From: JBGQBN01 sp041494805
GTDB taxonomy: Bacteria; Acidobacteriota; Terriglobia; Terriglobales; Acidobacteriaceae
Direction: 5' to 3'
Assembly: GCA_041494805.1 (NCBI GenBank)
Contig: JBGQBN010000022.1
Coordinates: 1-60,536, forward strand
Length of the DNA stretch: 60,536 nucleotides
Of this stretch, positions 50,207 to 58,288 are shown in pieces (position 1 is the first letter of the stretch; every line of letters begins with the position of its first letter). Both the position numbers and the translations under genes were made by a program. Below the pieces are notes generated by a model. It ran no database searches and was not told the origin of the DNA. It saw nothing but the letters and a program-made list of their open reading frames with translations.

Positions 50207-51625
50207 CTACTGGCTGGAATACTGATCCCGCAGCCGCGTCTGCCGGCTGGTCATGGGAACCTGCCGGCCCTCAATGAACACCTGCTTCACATCAGTCTTC
50301 ATGTCCAGAGGATCTCCGTTGGCGACCACCACATTCGCGGTTTTCCCCACGTCCAGCGATCCCAGCTTGTCCGCCACACCCCAGATTTCCGCCGGGTTCA
50401 GAGTGATTGCCTTCAGCGCCTCGTCGTACGGCAGGCCGAAGGCAGTAGCAAAGCCGGCCTGGTAGGGCAGATTGCGCGAATCGTGGGCGCCGTAGGACGC
50501 AAACGCGATTTTTACCCCGCGCTTGTACAACTGCGCCGGCAGGCTGTACACCGCGTCGTAGCGCTCATCCGGCTGAGGCTCCTCGTAGATCGGCCCAACG
50601 ATGACTGGCGTCTTCAAGCTGGCCACGTAGTCCAGGACGGGTTGCGAATGGCTGATGTGGTTCAGCACAAATTTCAGATTGAACTCACGCGCCAGTCTTA
50701 CTGCGGTCTGCAGATCGCTGGGCCCTTCCGCCGCCAACACAATCAGCTTCTTCCCATCAAGATACGGCAACAGCGCCTCCAGCTTCAGATCGTGCTTGGG
50801 CGGGCTGGGCGGCTGTTTCTTGTCCTTATCGTTATCACTAGCCGGCTTGTTGGCCGCCTCCGCCTTCTTTTTCTCGTAATCTGCCCAGCGCTGCGCATAG
50901 TCCTGCGCGTCCAGGAAAGCCTGACGCAACTGCGCCGCCATGCCCATGCGGGTGGAGGGAAATTTTCTCTTATCGAAGGACTCATTTCGACGTTGATCCC
51001 CGGTGAAATTCAGCGGCATCGCGATATCGCGTACCAGCAACATCTCCTGCGCCGATTTGCCATCTAACTGGATGAACGAATCCTGCCCCGGCAAGGTGTC
51101 TTGGCTCTGGGGCGCGACCATGGCGTTAGTCACGCCGTTCAACCGCGCCACCGGGATCAGTTCTGACTCCGCATGAAACGCGTCATACACGTGCATGTGA
51201 GGCATGATCTCGTCGCTGGCTTCAACCAGATCGTTGGTACTCTTCTCCGCCGAAATCTCCGTCAACCCCAGCGCGGTTTCGGAATCGATCAGCCCCGGAT
51301 ACACCGTCATCCCACTGACATCGATCACCCGGGCATCTTTCGGAATGCTGACCGAGTTGGCCGCGCCCAAAGCCGTAATGGTCCCGTTCAACATCACCAA
51401 GACGCCATTCTCAATCACGCCATGAGACACGGTCAGCAGCCTGCCGCCCTTCAGGGCGACAGGTTTCTGCTGCGCGAAGCTCACGGTGGGAAGGGAGCAA
51501 AAAGTCAGCAGAGCGAGCAGTGGGCCAACGACCAACGACCAACGACAAACGGCCGTTCCTGACGACTGACGCCTGTTCTTAGCCTGCCCTGAGCGAAGCG
51601 AAGGGACTGACGACTCTCCCATCAT
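50207..51625 (-). CDS. Exported amidohydrolase-like protein lacking the first metal motif
   Basis: 472 residues with a hydrophobic signal (VVGPLLALLTFCSLPTVSFA). The fold matches the imidazolonepropionase-like amidohydrolases: DARVIDVSGMTVYPGLIDSE at the start of the barrel and VGKTANVVVANGDPLDMKTD near the end. Where the next-door relative has D-S-H-S-H, this one has D-S-E-T-A, so the two-histidine metal site is lost. It may be inactive, structural, or use another metal set. The first 20 residues come partly from repeat-like intergenic DNA, so the start is uncertain. It overlaps the upstream gene by four bases. Confidence 0.7.
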   Translation of the reverse strand: MMGESSVPSLRSGQAKNRRQSSGTAVCRWSLVVGPLLALLTFCSLPTVSFAQQKPVALKGGRLLTVSHGVIENGVLVMLNGTITALGAANSVSIPKDARVIDVSGMTVYPGLIDSETALGLTEISAEKSTNDLVEASDEIMPHMHVYDAFHAESELIPVARLNGVTNAMVAPQSQDTLPGQDSFIQLDGKSAQEMLLVRDIAMPLNFTGDQRRNESFDKRKFPSTRMGMAAQLRQAFLDAQDYAQRWADYEKKKAEAANKPASDNDKDKKQPPSPPKHDLKLEALLPYLDGKKLIVLAAEGPSDLQTAVRLAREFNLKFVLNHISHSQPVLDYVASLKTPVIVGPIYEEPQPDERYDAVYSLPAQLYKRGVKIAFASYGAHDSRNLPYQAGFATAFGLPYDEALKAITLNPAEIWGVADKLGSLDVGKTANVVVANGDPLDMKTDVKQVFIEGRQVPMTSRQTRLRDQYSSQ

Positions 51626-53061
51626 TGTCCCTCCTGATAATGCGGCATGCCATACCCAGGCAGCGAGCGGTCGAAGTACACATCGCCGTCGATCAGCACT
51701 TTGTTCGGCACACCGTAGCTGGAGAGCGGATACCCATCCCAGATCACGAGGTCCGCGTCCTTGCCTACATCAATCGATCCCACCCGATCATCCACCCCGA
51801 TAATCCATGCCGCATTGAGGGTGATCATCTTCAGGGCTTCTTCCTCGGTCGCCCCACCATAGCGCATGGTTTTGGCCGCTTCCTGATTGAGGCGCCGCGC
51901 GAAATCGCCCGAGTCGCTCTTGATGGCCACACGAACGCCCTTTCGCATCGACATCACGGCATTCCACGGGATCGCATCCCAGGCCTCTTGCTTGTAGCCC
52001 CACCAATCGGAGAACGTCGCGATGCCCACGCCCTCGGCTGCCATCTTGTCCGCCACCTTGTAAGCCTCCAGCGCATGATGGAACGCCCGCACCTTGTATC
52101 CGAACTCCTTCGCCATGGCCATTTCGGTCAGGAATTCATCGGCCCGGTAACAGTGGATCTGGACCAGCAGCTTTCCGCGCAGCACATCGGCTAACGCTTC
52201 CAGCTTCAGATCGTGCTTGGGAGCCTTGGCATCCTGGTCGCCTCGTTTGACCTTGGCGTTATAGTCGTCCCATTCGCGCATGTAATCCTGCGCCTCGACC
52301 AGCGCCGCGCGCTGCACGGCAAAATTACCCATGCGCGTCGAGGGCAGCTGATCCTTGCCTCCATACACCCGCTTCGGATTCTCACCGCTGGCAAACTTGA
52401 TCGACTGCGGCGCCCCCGGGAACAACATGGCATCGCGTTGCGCGCCATACTTGTGCTTGATCACGACCGCCTGGCCACCAATCATGTTGGCCGATCCGTG
52501 TAGCAGCAGCGAAGTGGTCACGCCACCGGCCAGACCGCGATAGATGGCCTTGTCCTGGTAATCGAAAGCGTCAATCATCATCATCTGGGGCGTGACCGGG
52601 CTGGTGGCCTCATTCACGTCATCATCCAGCGCGATGTGCGAATGCGAATCGATGATGCCCGGCGTCAGGTATTTCCCCCCAGCATCAATCACCACGGCGC
52701 CGGCCGGCGCGGCCACATCCTTGCCTACGGCCGCGATCTTGCCGTCCTTGACGTATACGCTGCCATTCTGGATATTGCCGTGACTGACGGTCATGACCAC
52801 CGCGTTCTTGATCAGAATGTCGTTGTGTGGAGAGGGTACGGATTGGGCTGCGGCCCCGCATACAACCATGGCAGCCAATGCCAAACTAGAAGCTATCTCA
52901 CAAATGCTGTCGGAAGCACCGTGGGAGGGCACGGCTTTCCAGCCGTGCCGCAGAAGCCTCGGCATGACTCGGGCTTTAGCCCCTGCCGGGACGGTGGGTG
53001 TCTGTTTTCCCCCGCTGGCACGATTTGTGAGATAGGTTCTAGTTGTGAAGCGATGCAACAT
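51622..53061 (-). CDS. Exported amidohydrolase with a repeat in its N-terminus
   Basis: 479 residues. The metal motif D-S-H-S-H is present in GIIDSHSHIALDD, and the tail VGSIDVGKDADLVIWDGYPL is typical. The family contains imidazolonepropionase-like and exported peptidase-like enzymes. The signal core SLALAAMVVCGAAA is preceded by about 60 residues, of which about 50 are encoded by the element at 52886-53042. Translation may in fact start elsewhere, or export may be impaired. Operon with the gene at 50207. Confidence 0.75.
   Translation of the reverse strand: MLHRFTTRTYLTNRASGGKQTPTVPAGAKARVMPRLLRHGWKAVPSHGASDSICEIASSLALAAMVVCGAAAQSVPSPHNDILIKNAVVMTVSHGNIQNGSVYVKDGKIAAVGKDVAAPAGAVVIDAGGKYLTPGIIDSHSHIALDDDVNEATSPVTPQMMMIDAFDYQDKAIYRGLAGGVTTSLLLHGSANMIGGQAVVIKHKYGAQRDAMLFPGAPQSIKFASGENPKRVYGGKDQLPSTRMGNFAVQRAALVEAQDYMREWDDYNAKVKRGDQDAKAPKHDLKLEALADVLRGKLLVQIHCYRADEFLTEMAMAKEFGYKVRAFHHALEAYKVADKMAAEGVGIATFSDWWGYKQEAWDAIPWNAVMSMRKGVRVAIKSDSGDFARRLNQEAAKTMRYGGATEEEALKMITLNAAWIIGVDDRVGSIDVGKDADLVIWDGYPLSSYGVPNKVLIDGDVYFDRSLPGYGMPHYQEGQ
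52886..53042. mobile_element. 157-bp miniature element in the amidohydrolase N-terminus
   Basis: Its ends, CTAGAAGCTATCTCACAAAT and the complement of CTAGAACCTATCTCACAAAT, match in 19 of 20 positions as inverted repeats. Inside are GGCACGGCTTTCCAGCCGTGCC-like and GGGCTTTAGCCCCTGC hairpins. The latter word also lies in the RAYT element at 12894-13508. No gene is carried. Confidence 0.8.
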
Positions 53062-53220
53062 TCGGGAGTCTCCTCAAGAAAGGAAACGGAATTCTAGTAA
53101 CCGCGGGCCCAGATAGCAATCGCAAAATCGCCCGCCGAACAGGGTTGGACGAACTCACCACGAAATGGTAAGCCTCCCCTACCACTTGCAACTTGAAACC
53201 AGAAACCGGAAACTGCTCTC

Positions 53221-53670
53221 ATGCGTGCCGTCGTCCAACGCGTAAGCCGCGCCCAGGTCACAGTAAACAGCGAAGTCACCGCCAAAATCGGTCGCGGCCT
53301 GCTAGTTCTTCTTGCCGTGGCCAGCGCCGATCGTGAAGCCGACGCCGAATATCTCGCCGACAAGATCGCGGGCTTGCGCATCTTCGAAGACCCAAATGGC
53401 AAGATGAACCTGGCGACCGCCGATGTCGGCGGTGCTGTCCTGGTGGTCTCACAATTCACGCTCTATGGCGATGTTCGCCGTGGCAAGCGCCCGTCCTTCG
53501 ATGCCGCCGCCCCACCCCAGCGTGCCCGCGAGCTTTACGAGTATTTCGTCGGCCGCGTCCGGGCGGGTGGTCTCCGCTGTGAAACTGGCCAGTTTCAGGA
53601 GATGATGCAGGTGGAACTGGTCAACGACGGTCCGGTGACTATTCTCCTCGATTCAGCTAAGACATTCTGA
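53221..53670 (+). CDS. dtd: D-aminoacyl-tRNA deacylase
   Basis: 149 residues, standard length. MRAVVQRVSRAQVTVNSEV, VVSQFTLYGDVRRGKRPSFD (S-Q-x-T catalytic loop) and NDGPVTILLDS (G-P substrate loop) are all present. It removes D-amino acids from tRNA. The promoter probably lies between it and the amidohydrolase start. Confidence 0.95.
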   Translation: MRAVVQRVSRAQVTVNSEVTAKIGRGLLVLLAVASADREADAEYLADKIAGLRIFEDPNGKMNLATADVGGAVLVVSQFTLYGDVRRGKRPSFDAAAPPQRARELYEYFVGRVRAGGLRCETGQFQEMMQVELVNDGPVTILLDSAKTF

Positions 53671-53743
53671 AAAGAAAAATCAATTCAAAATAGAAACTAC
53701 CCGGGATTTCTCCGTGTCTCTGCGCCTCCGTGGTAAGCGGCCT

Positions 53744-54661
53744 TTAACCCACTAAGTCCACGATCCGCACCGCATCCACGCAGGCCCGAACATCGTGAGT
53801 GCGGATGATGTGGGCCCCTTTCAGGATGGCCGCCGCCTCCGCCGCCAAAGTGCCAAACAGCCGTTCGCCGACAGGTGCGTCGTGACCATCGCGGGCCAGC
53901 GCCCGCCCAATGAACGACTTCCTCGATACTCCCACCAGCAGGGGGTAGCGCAATTGATGGAATTCCTCGAAACGCTTCAGCAACGGATAATTCTCCTCGA
54001 AGTTCTTGCCGAATCCGAAGCCGGGATCGAGCACCATGCGCTCTCTCTTCACCCCGGCCAGCACTGCGGCATCTGCCCGCTCCCGCAGCTCACGCTTCAC
54101 CAGCACAACGATGTCCGAGGCCGGCGGCAGCGTGCGCCATTCCTCCGGACGCCCACGCATGTGCATCAGCACAGTTCCGCACCTGAGTCCGGCCACCGTC
54201 TTCGCCATCTGGGGATCCCACCGGAATCCGCTCACGTCATTGACGATCTCAGCTCCGGCTGCCACCGCCGCGCGCGCCACGCTGGCCTTGCTCGTATCCA
54301 CCGACACCACCGCATCCGGACGTTTCTGCTTCAATTCCGATATCACCGGAATTACCCGCTCCAACTCTTCCTTTTCGGTGACTGAAGTCCGAACTGGCGC
54401 GGCAGCCCCCGCAGACGCTGGGTCCGCTTCAGTCGAAGCGAGCGCCTTCGCGCCCGGGCGAGTGGACTCGCCGCCTACATCAATGATGTCAGCCCCGTCC
54501 TCGAGCAGTTGCAGCGCATGCTCCACTGCACGATTGCGATCGAAGTGCAGTCCGCCGTCGGAGAAAGAGTCTGGCGTCACATTGACCACGCCCATCACCA
54601 GCGTGTGTTTTCCCAACCCCAGGGAACGGGAACCGATGTTCCATTCGAAGACCGGACGCAT
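53744..54661 (-). CDS. folP: Dihydropteroate synthase with insertion
   Basis: 305 residues from ATG 54661; longer frames overlap dacB. The usual motifs are present: VMGVVNVTPDSFSDGG, DVGGESTRPGA, VSVDTSKASVARAAVAAGAE and DPGFGFGKNFEENYPLL. Between STRPGA and the helix EELERVIPVISELKQK lie about 20 extra residues (ALASTEADPASAGAAAPVRT), where most relatives have only a few. That segment coincides with an inverted repeat at 54380-54434. It makes dihydropteroate in folate synthesis. It is divergent with dacB, 57 bases apart. Confidence 0.9.
   Translation of the reverse strand: MRPVFEWNIGSRSLGLGKHTLVMGVVNVTPDSFSDGGLHFDRNRAVEHALQLLEDGADIIDVGGESTRPGAKALASTEADPASAGAAAPVRTSVTEKEELERVIPVISELKQKRPDAVVSVDTSKASVARAAVAAGAEIVNDVSGFRWDPQMAKTVAGLRCGTVLMHMRGRPEEWRTLPPASDIVVLVKRELRERADAAVLAGVKRERMVLDPGFGFGKNFEENYPLLKRFEEFHQLRYPLLVGVSRKSFIGRALARDGHDAPVGERLFGTLAAEAAAILKGAHIIRTHDVRACVDAVRIVDLVG
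54380..54434. repeat. Probable palindromic insert inside folP
   Basis: GACTGAAG (54380-54387) and CTTCAGTC (54427-54434) are inverted and flank the extra coding stretch. The stems are weaker than those in ispE, recG and selA, so insertion here is likely but not certain. Confidence 0.5.
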
Positions 54662-54718
54662 GAGGGCGATTCTAAACCAGACTCCCTGCCCAATTCCCAG
54701 TGCTACAATCAGCTTAAT

Positions 54719-56281
54719 ATGCGCCGTTCCCGCCTGCTTCTGCTGGTTTTGGTCTGCCTGTTGCTGGTCACGCAACTTCAGGCTGCTTCCCACAAGCCCC
54801 TCCCGAAACGGATTGACGCCATCCTCTCGGCTTCCGACCTCACCCGCGGTTTCTGGGGTATCGAGGTGGTATCACTCTCCACCGGCAAAGTTCTTTACGC
54901 GCAGAATGCAGACAAGCTCTTCACTCCCGCTTCCAACACCAAGCTGTTCACCACGTCGGCAGTGCTGGCGCTGATCGGGCCGGACTACAGCTTCCGCACC
55001 ACGGTTGAGACCAATGGAACGCTCGACAAACACGGACGCCTTACCGGCGATCTCGTGCTCGTCGGACGCGGCGATCCCAACCTTTCCGGCCGCGAACTGC
55101 CCTATGTGTTGCGCACGGAACGCAATGACCACCCCATCAGGGTTCTGGAACAGTTGGCCGACGAGCTGGTGCAAAAGGGCGTGAAATACGTTGACGGCGA
55201 CATCGTCGCCGACGACTCCTACTTCGCCTTTGAGCGCTACGGCGAAGGCTGGAGCCAGGATGATCTGGTCTGGGCCGACGGGGCCCCGGTTTCCGCGCTC
55301 ACCATCAATGACAACGTTATCTTCGTGGACATCCTGCCCGCGGATCGCGCCGGCGAGCGCGCCTTCGTCAGCATCACACCGTTTGCCGATTACTACCGCA
55401 TTGACAATCGCATCATTACGACGCCAGGGGGTACCGGCCGCAAGATCTTCATAGACCGCGAACCAGGCTCGACCGTGCTTACTCTCTGGGGCAACATGCC
55501 GCTCGATGATGCAGGAGCCAATGAAGCCCTCGCCATTGAGGATCCGGCTGTATTCGCCGCCGACCTCTTCCGTCAGTTGCTGGAAACCCGCGGCATCGCC
55601 GTATACGGCAGGCAGCGCACCCGTCACACCGAGCTGGCGAGTCTTTCCACGTTCACCGTCACAGCCATGGTCCCTGCTCGCGGTGGTGACGAGCCCTCGC
55701 GCGCCTTGCAGAGCCAGCCGCTGGTGCTGGCCAGCTACCAGTCCAAGCCCCTGATTGAGGACGTGCGCGTCATCAACAAAGTCAGCCAGAATCTGCACGC
55801 CGAAATCTTGCTCCGCTTGCTAGGACGGGAGAAAGGGACGGCCGGCACGGTCGAAGGTGGTCTCGAAGTGCTGCGGGGATTCTTGAACAAGGCCGAAGTG
55901 CCCAGCGACCAGTACGCCTTGTATGACGGCTCCGGACTTTCGCGGCAGAATCTGGTGACCCCGCACGCCGTGGTCCAGATCCTTCGCTATGCTGCCTCGC
56001 AACCCTGGGGGGCGAGCTTCCGCGATACTCTGCCCATCGCCGGCGTGGATGGTTCTCTTTCGGACCGCTTGAAGAATATTGATGCTCAGGGGCGGGTGTA
56101 CGCCAAGACGGGTTCACTGGGAGGCGTTAAAACCCTCTCCGGCTATGCCACCACCAATGGTGGCGAGCAAGTGGCCTTTTCCATCCTCTCCAACAATCTC
56201 AACCTGCCCAGCAAGCGCGTCACCGATACCGTCGACAGCATCGTCGGGGCCATTGTGAACGACGGACGATCCACAAAATAG
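54719..56281 (+). CDS. dacB: D-alanyl-D-alanine carboxypeptidase/endopeptidase (PBP4 class)
   Basis: 520 residues from ATG 54719 with a signal peptide (LLLLVLVCLLLVTQLQAA). The PBP motifs are S72-N-T-K75 in TPASNTKLF, S-x-N region in YDGSGLSRQN, and KTG in YAKTGSLGGVKTL (about 462). Class C penicillin-binding proteins trim D-Ala or cut cross-links in the periplasm. TACAAT at about 54704 may be the -10. It diverges from folP. Confidence 0.9.
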   Translation: MRRSRLLLLVLVCLLLVTQLQAASHKPLPKRIDAILSASDLTRGFWGIEVVSLSTGKVLYAQNADKLFTPASNTKLFTTSAVLALIGPDYSFRTTVETNGTLDKHGRLTGDLVLVGRGDPNLSGRELPYVLRTERNDHPIRVLEQLADELVQKGVKYVDGDIVADDSYFAFERYGEGWSQDDLVWADGAPVSALTINDNVIFVDILPADRAGERAFVSITPFADYYRIDNRIITTPGGTGRKIFIDREPGSTVLTLWGNMPLDDAGANEALAIEDPAVFAADLFRQLLETRGIAVYGRQRTRHTELASLSTFTVTAMVPARGGDEPSRALQSQPLVLASYQSKPLIEDVRVINKVSQNLHAEILLRLLGREKGTAGTVEGGLEVLRGFLNKAEVPSDQYALYDGSGLSRQNLVTPHAVVQILRYAASQPWGASFRDTLPIAGVDGSLSDRLKNIDAQGRVYAKTGSLGGVKTLSGYATTNGGEQVAFSILSNNLNLPSKRVTDTVDSIVGAIVNDGRSTK

Positions 56282-56314
56282 CTTTCCCCGCTGCTAACTG
56301 CTAACCGCTGATGT

Positions 56315-56746
56315 TCATCGCGCCCCGCGCTTTGACTGGCGCTCACGCATTGCCCGGATCGCTTTCGGGCCAGTGCCAGTGGGCGGCTTGCGCATTCCTT
56401 CCAGCAGATCTTTCAGCACCACGGCGTTGTTATACCGTTCGTTTTTCGATGCGAACAGGAGCGTCAGCCTTTTTCGCCGGCCCGCCAGCCGATAGAGTTC
56501 GTCCAGAGCGCCGGTCGCCTCGGGACGAGCTAATTCTTTCAGGTAGCGTTTGCGAAATGCGGGCCATCCTGCGGAGCGTGTATGGAACCACTGCCGCAAA
56601 CTGTCGGACGGCGCCAGATCGCGCAACCAGGCATCGACCGCAGCCCGCGCCTTGCTGAGACCACGTGGCCACAGGCGGTCCACCAGCACCCGGGTTCCGT
56701 CGGACCGGGCCGCCTTGCTGTAAATCCGTTTGATCGCAACCGGCAT
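56315..56746 (-). CDS. DUF488 (YeaO-like) protein
   Basis: 143 residues. IKRIYSKAARSDGTRVLVDR, LWPRGLSKARAAVDAWLRDL and KRLTLLFASKNERYNNAVVL match the short, positively charged YeaO subfamily. Function is unknown. It converges with dacB, 33 bases apart. It differs in motif from the longer DUF488 protein at 40141. Confidence 0.85.
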   Translation of the reverse strand: MPVAIKRIYSKAARSDGTRVLVDRLWPRGLSKARAAVDAWLRDLAPSDSLRQWFHTRSAGWPAFRKRYLKELARPEATGALDELYRLAGRRKRLTLLFASKNERYNNAVVLKDLLEGMRKPPTGTGPKAIRAMRERQSKRGAR

Positions 56747-56821
56747 AACGATGCTCTATTATTGTACGTCCGCGCGACATCGTAATGTTTGCGGCGGGAA
56801 TGAAATCGCGGGAATGAAATC

Positions 56822-57214
56822 ATGGACCGTGCTTCCAATCTGAAATCCAGAATCATCCATCTGAAATCCGCTCTGTGCCTTTTCGTAGCAATGGTTCTTG
56901 CGCTAGCCGGCTGCGATGTCGAGCGCCGCAAGAGCGATGCCGAACTAGGACTCAATCCGCAGCAGGTTGCCGGACGGCGGATTTACGACCAGTATTGCGA
57001 TCGTTGCCACGCACCGTACTCCTCCCGCGGCCGCCAGGGCCCCAGCATGAAAGGCGTTTTCAAAAAACAATTTCTGGAAGTGAGCGGCCTGCCGGCCAAC
57101 GACGATCGCGTCGCCGAGATCACCAGGTTCGGCCGCAGCAAAATGCCGGGCTTTGGACAAGTTCTCAACCAGCAACAGATAGAAGACTTGCTGGTGTACA
57201 TGCACACCCTGTAA
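56822..57214 (+). CDS. Small lipoprotein cytochrome c
   Basis: 130 residues. A lipobox-type signal ends in ALAGC; the single heme motif is CDRCH in IYDQYCDRCHAPYSS; the axial Met is likely in KMPGFGQVLNQQQIEDLLVY. It belongs to the mono-heme class I type. It would carry electrons at the periplasmic side. No oxidase or dehydrogenase gene is adjacent. Confidence 0.85.
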   Translation: MDRASNLKSRIIHLKSALCLFVAMVLALAGCDVERRKSDAELGLNPQQVAGRRIYDQYCDRCHAPYSSRGRQGPSMKGVFKKQFLEVSGLPANDDRVAEITRFGRSKMPGFGQVLNQQQIEDLLVYMHTL

Positions 57215-57259
57215 GGGAATTGAAATTTGTAGCCCAAGGCGAACGGTACAATAGCCAGC

Positions 57260-58012
57260 GTGACCGCAGCCCCCACGTCGGCCGCTCCCAGCGAGACATC
57301 CCCACCAAAGCAGCCGTTCACTGCCTGGCAGAAGGCGCAGCTGTGGCTGATCACATGGGTGGGATTCCTGGTAATCCGGCTCATCGGCCCGACCCTGCGA
57401 TTTGCAGTCTCGTTCGAGGAAGGCGGACCGGCCAGCCTCGAAACCCGCCCCATGATTCTTTCCTTCTGGCATAGTTGCATCTTTCCCGCAATTTACATCT
57501 GGCGTGACCTGCAGATTCGGGTCATGAGCAGCGACAGTTTCGACGGCGAATGGACGGGGCGGATTATCCGGAAGTTTGGTTTTGTGAAAGTTCGCGGCTC
57601 CAGCAGCCGGGGCGCGGTGCGTGCGCTACTGGGCATGCGCAAGGAGATCGAACAAGGCTGGACGGTAGCCTTCACCATTGACGGCCCGCGAGGCCCGCGC
57701 TACGTGGCCAAGCCCGGGCCGGTGGTGCTGGCGCGCGCCACAGGAGCGTCCATGGTGGCGTTTCACATCGCGCTCGAGAAGGCCTGGATCCTCAATACTT
57801 GGGACCGCGTCGTGATTCCAAAACCGTTTTCACGGGCATTGCTACGTGTAAGTTCGCAAATAAAGGTTCCGTCCAAGGCCGACGATGCCCAGCGAGACCG
57901 CCTTCACGCGGAATTGCAAGCCGCGCTCGACCGCGTGCGCGAGTTTGCCGAAGCCAACGTGGGAAAGGTGCCACACAACCACGCATTGACATCCACAGTG
58001 CCGGGCGAGTAG
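57260..58012 (+). CDS. DUF374 lysophospholipid acyltransferase-like protein
   Basis: 250 residues from GTG 57260. One N-terminal membrane helix (WLITWVGFLVIRLIGPTLRF) is followed by the DUF374 domain. It contains MSSDSFDGEWTGRIIRKFGF, KVRGSSSRGAVRALLGMRKE and FTIDGPRGPRYVAKPG. This family is related to PlsC-type acyltransferases and has been linked to lipid A or Kdo-region acylation; the substrate here is unknown. The cobalamin riboswitch begins about 40 bases after its stop. Confidence 0.8.
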   Translation: MTAAPTSAAPSETSPPKQPFTAWQKAQLWLITWVGFLVIRLIGPTLRFAVSFEEGGPASLETRPMILSFWHSCIFPAIYIWRDLQIRVMSSDSFDGEWTGRIIRKFGFVKVRGSSSRGAVRALLGMRKEIEQGWTVAFTIDGPRGPRYVAKPGPVVLARATGASMVAFHIALEKAWILNTWDRVVIPKPFSRALLRVSSQIKVPSKADDAQRDRLHAELQAALDRVREFAEANVGKVPHNHALTSTVPGE

Positions 58013-58054
58013 ATTTCTCCCACCATTTGGTATCTGCTCTTTCACAATTCCTTT

Positions 58055-58249
58055 GGTTCGCGCGTCCTCGTCAACACTGGCGAGGAGGGAAGCGGGTGAG
58101 AATCCCGCGCTGCCGCGCAACTGTAAGCGAGGAAATCAGCAGCCGGCCACTGGGGAGACCCGGGAAGACCGGTTGCAGTAGTCGGACGTGCCTGCCGAGC
58201 GCAGCTCGGCAACGTCCTAACTCGCGAAGCCAGGAGACCGGCGCGAACC
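58055..58249 (+). promoter_or_regulatory. Cobalamin riboswitch
   Basis: The closing stem GGTTCGCGC (58055-58063) pairs with GCGCGAACC (58241-58249). The conserved core is present: GCGGGTGAGAATCCCGC, GCAACTGTAA, CCACTGGGGAGACC and the B12 box AGCCAGGAGACC near 58228. It lies 40 bases before a TonB-dependent receptor, whose ribosome binding site AAAGGAGG at 58275 is the likely point of control. One peripheral arm carries an extra palindrome (58194-58210). Confidence 0.95.
58194..58210. repeat. Palindrome GCCGAGC-GCA-GCTCGGC within the riboswitch
   Basis: The stem is the same as the one in ispE (24631-24647) and recG (37004-37020), with a different loop. It extends a riboswitch arm bounded by GGACGT/ACGTCC and leaves the core motifs untouched. 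Confidence 0.75.
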
Positions 58250-58288
58250 GCCAACACCAACCCCTTTCGCGTGTCAAAGGAGGAGTGT

